NCBI GenBank assembly: GCA_000775715.1
Contig: JRWQ01000009.1
Location: forward strand, 1-64,000
From: Vibrio tubiashii
GTDB lineage: Bacteria; Pseudomonadota; Gammaproteobacteria; Enterobacterales; Vibrionaceae
Direction: 5' to 3'
DNA length: 64,000 nucleotides
Shown here: in pieces, positions 56,740 to 64,000 of the stretch
How positions within the stretch are numbered: the first letter of the stretch is position 1
Layout of the letters: every line of letters starts with the position of its first letter
Position numbers and translations under genes: made by a program
Notes under the pieces: model-generated
Database searches by the model: none
What the model saw: only the letters and a program-made list of their open reading frames with translations
What the model was told of the DNA's origin: nothing

Positions 56740-57940
56740 CGCCTATTTTATCGCAGATGTAAGAGCCGATTGGGATAGCAGAAGTCGCAGCAGGAGAAGG
56801 GGCATTACAGACATGTAGGCTGCGCGGGCTTTCTGCAAACAAGAAGTCATGCACCAAGGTTCCATCTTTAAGAACCGCCTGTGCCCTTATGCCTGCTGGG
56901 TAGAGTTGTAAGTCTTCAACCTCTAACTTGGGGCAGTACTTCTTTACTCGTTTAAGGTAGCCCGCCTTCCACCAAGAGTCTTTGGTTTCCGCTAAGCCAG
57001 CTTTTAAGTGTTTTGCTGTCACCTTCCAGAAGCCAATGAATGACACCATATCGATAACATCCCGCAGGCTGAAGTTCACTCGTCCGTAGCCTTCTCTTTT
57101 CCAACCTTGCACCGCATTTGGCCCAACCGTTACGCAGCCATCAATCATCCGTGTTAAATGAACACCAAGAAAAGGCAAATCAGGATCTGGAATTGGGTAA
57201 ATCAGGTGATTAACGATGTGGTTGTATTTGGCGGGTAAGCTGTAGTACTCACCACGATAAGGAATGATCTGGAAGTCGGTTTCAAGCCCCATCATCTTAG
57301 TCATGCGATCTGCCATCAAACCTGAACAGACGACTAGAAACTGTCCTTCAATGGTTTGATGGTTCAACACTTGCTGAATCGAGACTCGGACACTATTCGC
57401 TTGCTCTTCTAAACCAACTACTTGCGAGCTAAGCGCTACATGCCCTCCCGCCTGACGAAACTCTTCTGCCATCGCCTCGGTGACTTGACGGTAATCCACA
57501 ATGCTCGTTGCGCTAACGGCAATGGCGCCTAGGCCGACAATATTCGGTTCTCGCTTTGATAGCTCTTGCTGATCAATCAGCTCTACCTCGATACCATTGT
57601 GCTGACAACGGGTATATAAGGCCTGCATGCGCTCAACTTCGATAGGCGTTGTCGCCACCAGCAATTTGCCGCAATTCTCGACCTTAATTTGGTGTTTTTG
57701 GCAAAAGTCGACGGTCGCTTTAACTCCGGCTTTGCAGAACTCCGCTTTTAAACTGCCGGGCGCGTAATACACGCCCGCATGAATCACGCCGCTATTGTGT
57801 CCGGTTTGGTGAAAAGAGAGCTGAGACTCTTTTTCCAGCAATAGAATGGACTTATCAGGGTGACGGCTCTGCAACTGCCAAGCCGTTGACACGCCGACAA
57901 TGCCGCCGCCAATAACAATGTAATCGTAGCTGTGCTCCAC
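56711..57940 (-). CDS. lhgO: L-2-hydroxyglutarate oxidase
   Basis: FAD-dependent enzyme that oxidises L-2-hydroxyglutarate to 2-oxoglutarate and passes electrons to the respiratory chain, 409 residues. The N-terminal Rossmann fold is YIVIGGGIVGVSTAWQLQS (residues 7-25). QTGHNSGVIHAGVYYAPGSL (near 47-66) and VGPNAVQGWKREGYG are the family-specific segments, and the C-terminus keeps NAPSPAATSAIPIG for FAD binding. E. coli LhgO lies in an operon with glaH/csiD; here it stands alone, convergent with the M20 gene and overlapping it by 29 bases. Start ATG 57940. Confidence 0.93.
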   Translation of the reverse strand: MEHSYDYIVIGGGIVGVSTAWQLQSRHPDKSILLLEKESQLSFHQTGHNSGVIHAGVYYAPGSLKAEFCKAGVKATVDFCQKHQIKVENCGKLLVATTPIEVERMQALYTRCQHNGIEVELIDQQELSKREPNIVGLGAIAVSATSIVDYRQVTEAMAEEFRQAGGHVALSSQVVGLEEQANSVRVSIQQVLNHQTIEGQFLVVCSGLMADRMTKMMGLETDFQIIPYRGEYYSLPAKYNHIVNHLIYPIPDPDLPFLGVHLTRMIDGCVTVGPNAVQGWKREGYGRVNFSLRDVIDMVSFIGFWKVTAKHLKAGLAETKDSWWKAGYLKRVKKYCPKLEVEDLQLYPAGIRAQAVLKDGTLVHDFLFAESPRSLHVCNAPSPAATSAIPIGSYICDKIGAKQSASLNN

Positions 57941-58151
57941 CCTAACCTTCCTTGCTGTTCATTTCTTACTGCTCATTTATCAAACACGATAATAATAAGC
58001 TTGGCCTTAACTGATTGAAAGATCGACTTATATCGAAATAGATTATCAATCGATACAATTCATATTCAATTAAACATCGAAACTTTGAAAAACATGGTTA
58101 AAATAGCCGGCTTAGATTTTCTAACCAAGCACGTTGTTTGAGGAACAGACA

Positions 58152-59111
58152 TTGAATACGCAACACCTTTTGGCAAGTGACAGCAAAGATATCGAACAAG
58201 CTAAAGACATTCTCGCAGCTGGCGAGCTTGTTGCGATTCCGACAGAAACGGTTTATGGCCTTGCCGCTGATGCCTCGAACCCAGAGGCGGTGAAGAAGAT
58301 CTTTGCAGCCAAAGGACGCCCAGCTAATCACCCATTGATCGTTCATATTGGTGACATTGAACAACTGACAGATTGGGCAAAAGATATTCCTCAGCAAGCT
58401 TACGACGTCGCGAAAGCCTACTGGCCTGGTCCTGTGACTTTACTGCTCAGCAAGGCAGACCAAGCAACATCTGTCGTCACTGGTGGTTTAGATACCATCG
58501 GAATTCGTATGCCTGCCCACGATGTGTTTGCCACTCTACTAAAATCGTCAGGCATGGCAGTGGCTGCACCTTCGGCAAACCCTTATAAAAAGCTCAGCCC
58601 TACGTCAGCGAGCCACGTACTCAATTCGTTAGGTGGGAAGATTGCGGCCGTACTCGACGGCGGAGACTGCGCCCACGGTTTAGAATCCACCATCATTGAC
58701 CTGACACAAAAGCCGTTCCGCATTCTGCGCAGTGGCCCAATTACTGCGGCTCAGTTGTCACAGACACTCGGAGAAGAGGTATTGGCACCAAAAACGCACT
58801 CTGTCGCAGTACCAGGTAATGTGACGAGTCATTACCAACCAAACACCAAAGTACGTTTGGTTGATCTAGCTGAAATCGAGAGCTGTCAAAGCGAGAAAAT
58901 TGCATGTTTGCACTATTCAGCCATCAGCAATCAAAGTATTAAGTCCAAACAAATGCCGACAGACGTTGCTCAATACTCGCATGATCTGTATCGCGCTCTT
59001 GATGATGCTGATAAGTGGGGCTGCGACGAGATCTGGGTTGAACGCCCACTCGTGACAGAAGATTGGCTAGCCGTTCATGACCGCTTGAATAGAGCACAGT
59101 CGAAATTGTAA
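58152..59111 (+). CDS. L-threonylcarbamoyladenylate synthase, Sua5 type
   Basis: Makes threonylcarbamoyl-AMP from threonine, bicarbonate and ATP for t6A37 modification of ANN-decoding tRNAs. It has 319 residues. The YrdC domain (about 15-200) has AIPTETVYGLAADASNPEAV (near 29), the K-R-x-x-x-P motif of nucleotide binding in KGRPANHPLIVHI, and APSANPYKKLSPTSA. A C-terminal Sua5 domain follows (about 225-315). The start is a TTG at 58152, because GAGGA lies seven bases before it; the frame also has an upstream TTG at 58134. Vibrios normally also encode the shorter YrdC/TsaC elsewhere, so this may be a second enzyme of the same activity (inference). Confidence 0.92.
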   Translation: MNTQHLLASDSKDIEQAKDILAAGELVAIPTETVYGLAADASNPEAVKKIFAAKGRPANHPLIVHIGDIEQLTDWAKDIPQQAYDVAKAYWPGPVTLLLSKADQATSVVTGGLDTIGIRMPAHDVFATLLKSSGMAVAAPSANPYKKLSPTSASHVLNSLGGKIAAVLDGGDCAHGLESTIIDLTQKPFRILRSGPITAAQLSQTLGEEVLAPKTHSVAVPGNVTSHYQPNTKVRLVDLAEIESCQSEKIACLHYSAISNQSIKSKQMPTDVAQYSHDLYRALDDADKWGCDEIWVERPLVTEDWLAVHDRLNRAQSKL

Positions 59112-59190
59112 TAGCTGAAAGTGTGCGTGTTGATAAGCAATAATTAAGCACGTACACCCAATCACCACTCGGCAAGAATCAATCTGTTTT

Positions 59191-59301
59191 TTAGTCAACG
59201 AACTGAAGTCTAAGTGCTTCAAGCATCCCTGCAAAATCAGGAAATTGACTGGAAGTATTCGGCAATACGAAGACGGCGTTTATAAAGTTATGCCATTTAG
59301 A
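59191..59301 (-). other. possible gene remnant (36-codon open fragment without a start)
   Basis: On the minus strand a stop-to-stop frame reads SKWHNFINAVFVLPNTSSQF and continues PDFAGMLEALRLQFVD before its stop. It resembles the C-terminal end of a protein but has no start codon with a ribosome site. The plus strand of the same bases is also open, so this may be chance. An inverted repeat, ATGCCATTTA / TAAATGGCAT (59290-59312), lies at its start and may be the terminator of the methyltransferase gene. Confidence 0.25.
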
Positions 59302-59312
59302 TTAAATGGCAT
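59290..59312 (-). terminator. inverted repeat downstream of the methyltransferase gene
   Basis: ATGCCATTTA and TAAATGGCAT form a perfect 10-bp stem around GAT, 25 bases after the methyltransferase stop. There is no T run, so termination is uncertain. Confidence 0.45.
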
Positions 59313-59337
59313 GCACTATGATATGACGGAGTTTGCT

Positions 59338-59955
59338 TTAATCATCAGAGCCGTGGTTAGGCAAAGTCATCACGACGGTTTGCCAAGAAACACCTGAACG
59401 CATCAGTTGATCCGTCTCTTCAAACACACCACGAATCAATAAGGCGCTGTCCTTGGTAAGCTGTTCTAACTCTTCGACAGACACTGGGTAACTCACTCGA
59501 CCATCGCCAAAGATTCCATGACGTAAGGTAATGATCAGTTTGCCATTTGGGGCAAGAAGATTGGCGAGTTTTCTAAACGCACGCTGGCGATGAGACGGGG
59601 CAAGGTGCATCCACACAGCACTAACTAAGATAACATCAAAACGCATGCCCAAATGGGAAGTTCGACTAAGCGCAGGCAATGAGTCATCAATCCATACCAC
59701 GCTAGGTCCTGTATGTTCAGAACCTAAATTACGAAATGTCTGGGACGGTTCAATCGCATACACTTCACAACCTAGCTCAGCCATCCATTTTGCATCACGC
59801 CCACTACCCGCCCCAACATCGAGAACTTTATCTCTGGAAAAGGGCCAGTGTGACCGCCATGCACTATGCACTGAGTCAGCCTGTACACTGCAATATTGAG
59901 CGCACAACTGTGCGGCATGTTGCTCGTAAAATGCGTGGTTTGAAGACATTGCCAT
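59338..59955 (-). CDS. class I SAM-dependent methyltransferase
   Basis: A 205-residue methyltransferase. Motif I for SAM binding is KVLDVGAGSGRDAKWMAELG (near 43-62), followed by an acidic loop, VYAIEPSQTF, and motif IV-like DVILVSAVWMHLAPSHRQRA. The later LLAPNGKLIITLRHG is typical of small-molecule type methyltransferases of the Methyltransf_11/25 group. The substrate cannot be deduced. ATG 59955 or the ATG two codons on (59949, MSSNHAF) could be the start; neither has a good ribosome site. It is transcribed alone, divergent from plsC, with 162 bases between. Confidence 0.88.
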   Translation of the reverse strand: MAMSSNHAFYEQHAAQLCAQYCSVQADSVHSAWRSHWPFSRDKVLDVGAGSGRDAKWMAELGCEVYAIEPSQTFRNLGSEHTGPSVVWIDDSLPALSRTSHLGMRFDVILVSAVWMHLAPSHRQRAFRKLANLLAPNGKLIITLRHGIFGDGRVSYPVSVEELEQLTKDSALLIRGVFEETDQLMRSGVSWQTVVMTLPNHGSDD

Positions 59956-60117
59956 AATAAGTTAGTTAGATTATTTGCATAATAATTCACTTTATTAGCA
60001 ATTACCACTAAACCATTAGCGAAACTTGTTGCAATTTAGTTAAATAGACTTAAAACTCTAACTGTATCAATCAGGTTCTCGGTTGATGGTTGGATTGGAT
60101 CATGCAAGGAGCGCATT

Positions 60118-60891
60118 TTGTTAACTATTCTTCGCCTTGTGACGGCTGCTATTTATATCGTGTTTATGACTCTGTTCGCTATGGTTTACTGTCTGTTTAG
60201 TCCACGTAACCCAAAACACGTTTACTTCTTCTGTCGTTGGTTTAATCAGTTACATAAGCTGGTAGGCTTAAAGCTGATTCAACGAGGGCTGGAACGAGCT
60301 CCTACGCCAAGCAATAGCGTCTATATTTCTAACCACCAAAGTGTGTATGACTTTGTCACTTCACCGGGAATGCTAAGGCCACGAACCGTTTCATTGGGTA
60401 AGAAAGAGCTGCTGTGGGTACCTTTTTTTGGTCAACTGTATTGGATTACTGGCAACATTTTGATTAACCGCCAAGATAAATCTCAAGCGCGTGATACGAT
60501 CAAGCAAGTGGCCGAAGCCATCCACCAACGCAATCTTTCCGTATGGGCATATCCTGAAGGCACTCGCAGTAAAGGGCGTGGACTACTGCCATTCAAAACT
60601 GGCGCATTTCGCATGGCCATTGAAGCTGGTGTGCCGATTACTCCGATGGTGGTGAGTACAACCCACAACAAGATCAACCTCAACCGTCGCAATAATGGTG
60701 TCGTGATCACCGAGATGCTCGACCCTATCGATACCTCTGGTTACCAGCTCAGTGATGCACGCCATCTTGCCGAGCATTGTCATCAACTGATGGAGGCCAA
60801 GATTGCTGAGCTAGATAAAGAGGTCGCGATTCTCGAAGCGCAACAGCCCAAAGAAGTGACTACTAGTAGCGAGACGCTCTCTTCAAAGTAG
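60118..60891 (+). CDS. plsC: 1-acylglycerol-3-phosphate O-acyltransferase PlsC
   Basis: Inner-membrane enzyme that acylates lysophosphatidic acid to phosphatidic acid. It has 257 residues with a hydrophobic N-terminus (LRLVTAAIYIVFMTLFAMVY). The acyltransferase motifs are present: NHQSVYDFV with the catalytic H-x4-D (near 75), GNILINRQDKSQARD for substrate binding and AYPEGTRSKGRGLLPFKTGA, the E-G-T-R motif (near 144). The start is TTG 60118, since AAGGAG lies seven bases before it; no ATG is available in the region. It is an unusual start for an essential gene, but a few vibrios share it in my reading of the motif position. Confidence 0.93.
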   Translation: MLTILRLVTAAIYIVFMTLFAMVYCLFSPRNPKHVYFFCRWFNQLHKLVGLKLIQRGLERAPTPSNSVYISNHQSVYDFVTSPGMLRPRTVSLGKKELLWVPFFGQLYWITGNILINRQDKSQARDTIKQVAEAIHQRNLSVWAYPEGTRSKGRGLLPFKTGAFRMAIEAGVPITPMVVSTTHNKINLNRRNNGVVITEMLDPIDTSGYQLSDARHLAEHCHQLMEAKIAELDKEVAILEAQQPKEVTTSSETLSSK

Positions 60892-61037
60892 CACCATCAG
60901 TGAGCGGCTCACAGATAAATCACTGAGTAACTATACACTTACTAGCAAAACCATTTAATCCTCGCAATTTTACTTGGGTGAGTTGTCGTACAATGGCTTT
61001 GTCGGCACAGTCAGCGTAAACGTTGCGAGGGTATCAA

Positions 61038-62360
61038 ATGCAGATTATTCATCATGGCGGCAAACACACGATTACTGGCTCTTGTCATGAGCTTAGCTCT
61101 GATGGGCAAGCGATTCTTATCGATTGTGGCCTGTTTCAAGGTGCAGACTCTCGGCCACTGGACATCGATTTCGACACAGCGCATTTAACCGCAGTGGTCA
61201 TCACTCACGCTCATATTGATCATATTGGCCGCTTACCTTGGCTACTCGCAACTGGCTATAACCAACCTATCTATTGCACTACTGCAAGCGCAGAGCTTAT
61301 TCCGCTAATGCTTGAAGACAGCCTAAAACTGCAACTCGGTTTGGATCGCAAACAAACAGAGCGCGTGTTGAATAAAATACGTCGCTTAATCAAAGCATTA
61401 GAGTTCAACCAATGGCACTGCCTAGATAGCATTAATTCCATCAGTTCGATGTCGATTCGTTTTCAACCTGCGGGGCATATATTAGGTTCAGCCTATGTTG
61501 AAGTTCGATTGGCTAACCAAGAGGTGGTGGTGTTTTCTGGCGATCTCGGGCCGACCAATACCCCACTGTTACCAGACCCAACCTCTCCAGAACGTGCTGA
61601 TCATCTGCTGATTGAAACAACTTATGGTGACAAACAACACGAGGACGTAAAAACACGAGGAGAACGGCTAAAAGCCATCATCGACCACTCATTGGAAGAT
61701 GGAGGCGCAATCCTCATTCCGGCTTTCAGTGTTGGCAGAACTCAAGAGCTACTATTCGATATAGAACAGTTACTTCACACTCATCAGATCGATGTTTCCA
61801 TTCCCATTATTCTCGACTCTCCAATGGCACAGCGCGTCACTCGCTCTTATCGCCGCTTCAAACAATTATGGGGACAGGAAGCGAAACAACGGCTAGAGAT
61901 GCACCGCCACCCGCTCGCCTTTGAGCAGTGTATTACGGTCGAAGATCATCGAACTCATCAACGCTTGGTCAATCGTCTGCAATCCACTCAAGAGCCAGCG
62001 ATAGTGGTCGCCGCTTCCGGCATGTGCCAAGGCGGGCGAATTATGGATTATCTCAAAGCCCTTTTACCTCATGAAACTACCGATATTTTGCTAGCAGGTT
62101 ACCAAGCTCAAGGCACATTAGGCCGTGAAATACAGTCCGGCGTCATGGAAGTAGAAATTGATGGTGAGAAGATCGAGGTTAATGCACAGGTCCACACTAT
62201 GTCGGGCTACTCAGCCCACGCCGACAAACAAGATTTACTGCGATTTATCACAGCTATTGAACATAAGCCTCGGCTTATCCACTTGATCCATGGCGAGCCA
62301 GAAACTCAAGAGCAATTTGCCACAGAACTTCGCGCGCTGGGCTACGAAGTTAGCGGCTAA
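61038..62360 (+). CDS. beta-CASP metallo-beta-lactamase-fold RNA-processing-type hydrolase
   Basis: A 440-residue MBL-fold protein with a beta-CASP domain. The di-zinc motif HAHIDHIGRLPWL (near 58-70) and the later SGDLGPTNTPLL and GYSAHADKQDLLRF are classic. RTQELLFDIEQLL, ILDSPMAQRVT and AASGMCQGGRIMDYLKALLP form the beta-CASP section. Members are ribonucleases related to CPSF-73/RNase J; this group in proteobacteria is uncharacterised, and the substrate is not known. ATG 61038 follows GAGGGTATCAA; the frame is open five codons upstream from a TTG, which I reject. Single gene; the next gene starts 91 bases on. Confidence 0.9.
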   Translation: MQIIHHGGKHTITGSCHELSSDGQAILIDCGLFQGADSRPLDIDFDTAHLTAVVITHAHIDHIGRLPWLLATGYNQPIYCTTASAELIPLMLEDSLKLQLGLDRKQTERVLNKIRRLIKALEFNQWHCLDSINSISSMSIRFQPAGHILGSAYVEVRLANQEVVVFSGDLGPTNTPLLPDPTSPERADHLLIETTYGDKQHEDVKTRGERLKAIIDHSLEDGGAILIPAFSVGRTQELLFDIEQLLHTHQIDVSIPIILDSPMAQRVTRSYRRFKQLWGQEAKQRLEMHRHPLAFEQCITVEDHRTHQRLVNRLQSTQEPAIVVAASGMCQGGRIMDYLKALLPHETTDILLAGYQAQGTLGREIQSGVMEVEIDGEKIEVNAQVHTMSGYSAHADKQDLLRFITAIEHKPRLIHLIHGEPETQEQFATELRALGYEVSG

Positions 62361-62451
62361 TCGTCACCACAAAAACAAATCGTTAAACACTTCATATCTT
62401 TTACCTGCAACAGGCGCTATCCTGAAAACGTGTTTGTCACTGGAACTGTTA

Positions 62452-63726
62452 ATGGACATATTCATACTGGTAGGGCTGATCGCATTGAACGGCCTGTTTG
62501 CTATGTCAGAACTGGCACTTGTCGCCGCTAAAACGAGCCGTTTAAAAAGCCTCGCCCAAACTCAATCCTCAGCACAACTTGCACTTGAATTAAAGAACAA
62601 CCCAACCCGGTTTCTATCGACGATTCAAATAGGTATTACTGCTATTGGCCTGTTAAGTGGCATCTTTGGTGAAGCAACATTGTCAGCCCCTTTCGCAACT
62701 TGGCTAACCCAACAAGGGCTAAGCTCTGAAATCGCATCAATCGTTTCTACAGCCATTGTGGTGGTAGTTATTACTTACTTCGCTATTGTCGTTGGTGAGC
62801 TAGTGCCTAAGCGTTTCGCCCAGCGTAATGCCGAAAAAATCGCGGTGATTGTCGCCTACCCGATTCACTGGCTAGCGATTATCACCACACCATTTGTCGT
62901 ACTGCTTAGTGCCTCAACCGATGCCTTACTTACCCTATTTCGTCAGCGTGGCGACGATAGCGACCAAGTTACCGAAGAGGATATTTTTGCTGTTGTTACT
63001 GAGGGTTCAGAATCCGGGGCGATTGAGCCACAAGAGCAGGAGATGATTCGCAACATTCTGCATTTGAATGACCGATTAGTCACATCGTTAATGACGCCAC
63101 GCTGCGACATTGATTACCTCGATATTGAGCAACCTATCGAGCTATGCCTCGAGCAATTGCGTCAAACTCAGCACTCTGTGTGGCCTGTTTGTCACGGCGG
63201 TTTAGGCAGCATAATAGGGACAATTTCCTCTAAGGTTTTGCTCGACCAATATGAAGAACTTTCGATTGAAAAAATTGCCCGTCTGGCAAGGAAGCCGCGT
63301 TACTTCCCCGAATCGATGAAGGGTCTCCCACTGCTTAACCAGATGCAGCAAAGCAACTGTGAAATGGCATTTATTGTCGATGAATATGGCGACTTTCAAG
63401 GATTGATTACCCACTATGACATTCTTGAGTCTGTGGCAGGCGAACTGGGGCTTGCTCCACAACATAGCTGGGCACGACTGCACCAAGATGGCAGTTGGCG
63501 GATGGATGCGTTGATCCCGCTCAATGAACTCAAACGCCGTTTAGATCTTAGTCTGATAGATGGGGAAGAAGCTGAGGGGTTTCAAACACTCAATGGTTTT
63601 CTAACTTGGCAAATCGGCCGAGTGCCCGAAGTTGGAGAGATCATCAACTACCAAGATTGGCAGTTTGAAATATTACGAGTGCAAAATAACCGCATCCTGC
63701 AAGTGCGTGTATCGCGCCTATCGTAA
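62452..63726 (+). CDS. CNNM/CorC-HlyC family transporter-associated protein
   Basis: A 424-residue membrane protein. Residues about 1-190 form the DUF21 domain with three to four helices and the characteristic ALNGLFAMSELALVAAKTSR, TIQIGITAIGLLSG and ELVPKRFAQRNAE. A CBS-domain pair follows (about 205-330; LMTPRCDIDYLDIEQP, MAFIVDEYGDFQGLITHYDI), then a CorC/HlyC domain (about 345-424). The family, once called hemolysins, is linked to Mg2+ or Na+ handling. The long frame from 62290 overlaps the preceding gene, so I start at ATG 62452. It is probably cotranscribed with the beta-CASP gene, although the function may be unrelated. Confidence 0.92.
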   Translation: MDIFILVGLIALNGLFAMSELALVAAKTSRLKSLAQTQSSAQLALELKNNPTRFLSTIQIGITAIGLLSGIFGEATLSAPFATWLTQQGLSSEIASIVSTAIVVVVITYFAIVVGELVPKRFAQRNAEKIAVIVAYPIHWLAIITTPFVVLLSASTDALLTLFRQRGDDSDQVTEEDIFAVVTEGSESGAIEPQEQEMIRNILHLNDRLVTSLMTPRCDIDYLDIEQPIELCLEQLRQTQHSVWPVCHGGLGSIIGTISSKVLLDQYEELSIEKIARLARKPRYFPESMKGLPLLNQMQQSNCEMAFIVDEYGDFQGLITHYDILESVAGELGLAPQHSWARLHQDGSWRMDALIPLNELKRRLDLSLIDGEEAEGFQTLNGFLTWQIGRVPEVGEIINYQDWQFEILRVQNNRILQVRVSRLS

Positions 63727-63751
63727 TAGACTATACCGCTCAGTAGGCGGA

Positions 63752-64000
63752 TTAAGACTTAAAAGATGACAGTAACAGAGGAAGCTTCCCTGTATACACT
63801 AGCTCACCACATTCCATCGTATGCACGAGCTCAAAGTTGAATCGCTCAGATAGAGTGGCCCCTTCCTGGGTATAAGCCAGAGCTATCAAACCCTTCACAC
63901 GCGCGACTAACGACTCCTGCTCTACTAGCTGACTTATCAAATGCTTAAACAACTTAAACAAAAGCGATTTCTTACGCCACTCAGGCTTAACAACGACACT
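63752..64000 (-). CDS. C-terminal part of an unknown protein, possibly GNAT-like, cut by the window end
   Basis: The minus-strand frame enters at the window end without a start, so only the last 82 codons are seen. It begins SVVVKPEWRKKSLLFKLFKH, which resembles the V-x-P-x-x-R-x-x-x segment of GNAT acetyltransferases, but the R-x-x-G-x-G/A acetyl-CoA loop is not intact (RKKSLLFK). It continues with LIALAYTQEGATLSERFNFE and ends GKLPLLLSSFKS. The family is uncertain. It is convergent with the CNNM-type gene, 25 bases away. Confidence 0.5.
   Translation of the reverse strand, partial: SVVVKPEWRKKSLLFKLFKHLISQLVEQESLVARVKGLIALAYTQEGATLSERFNFELVHTMECGELVYTGKLPLLLSSFKS

Overview
The window is chromosomal DNA of a marine gamma-proteobacterium, almost certainly a Vibrio. 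This rests on family recognition and on conserved Vibrio gene order: seqA-pgm, DUF2788-fldA-fur, glnS-nagE/nagA-nagC, dnaK-dnaJ next to a minor-pilin cluster, grpE/nadK-recN-bamE-rnfH-ratA-smpB-ssrA. The species cannot be named from this sequence. Nearly all of the window is core housekeeping DNA. I see no prophage, insertion sequence, CRISPR array or rRNA operon.

Layout. 1-7400: a Nif3-like protein, a DUF1853 protein, phosphoglucomutase, SeqA, a YbfF-type esterase, DUF2788, flavodoxin, a DUF4442 hotdog protein and Fur. 7400-19100: GlnS, the N-acetylglucosamine regulon (nagE divergent from nagA-nagC, with a NagC-like operator and a CRP-like site between), a CPA2 antiporter, AsnB and a POT peptide transporter. 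19100-25850: a TraB/GumN lipoprotein-like protein, tRNA-Pro with a broken second copy in front of it, a DUF3149 miniprotein, SmrA, RluF, Upp, PurM-PurN, YaeP and DUF4250. 25850-29560: a LysR regulator divergent from the glutathione-dependent formaldehyde detoxification pair (class III alcohol dehydrogenase and S-formylglutathione hydrolase), then DUF3622. 29890-38300: PurL, MltF, a 44-residue very basic unknown protein, TadA and an AbgT transporter. 38560-48640: a type IV minor-pilin cluster, DnaJ, DnaK, a DAACS symporter, GrpE and NAD kinase. 48890-64000: RecN (two LexA boxes), BamE, RnfH, RatA, SmpB, tmRNA, a BCCT transporter, an M20 amidohydrolase, LhgO, Sua5, a methyltransferase, PlsC, a beta-CASP metallo-hydrolase, a CNNM/CorC-like protein and the end of a possible acetyltransferase.

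The genes form visible regulons. PurR boxes precede purM and purL. Sigma-32 promoters precede dnaK and grpE. A LexA pair precedes recN. SmpB lies next to its RNA partner ssrA.

The most unusual content is intergenic. A family of mosaic repeat elements recurs in at least seven gaps (near 1-312, 2020-2095, 20124-20222, 29641-29830, 36600-36661, 48652-48796, 51141-51437). They are made of short 4-3-4 palindromes whose two arms change together, linked by GTTCC-type connectors. Four copies are fused directly to a terminator hairpin. Short tandem arrays of 7 or 8 bases sit within or beside these elements. Other points are a strong intrinsic terminator wedged between seqA and pgm with almost no room for a separate pgm promoter, the broken tRNA-Pro copy that would be transcribed ahead of the intact one, and the 44-residue basic protein with its own strong ribosome binding site and hairpin.
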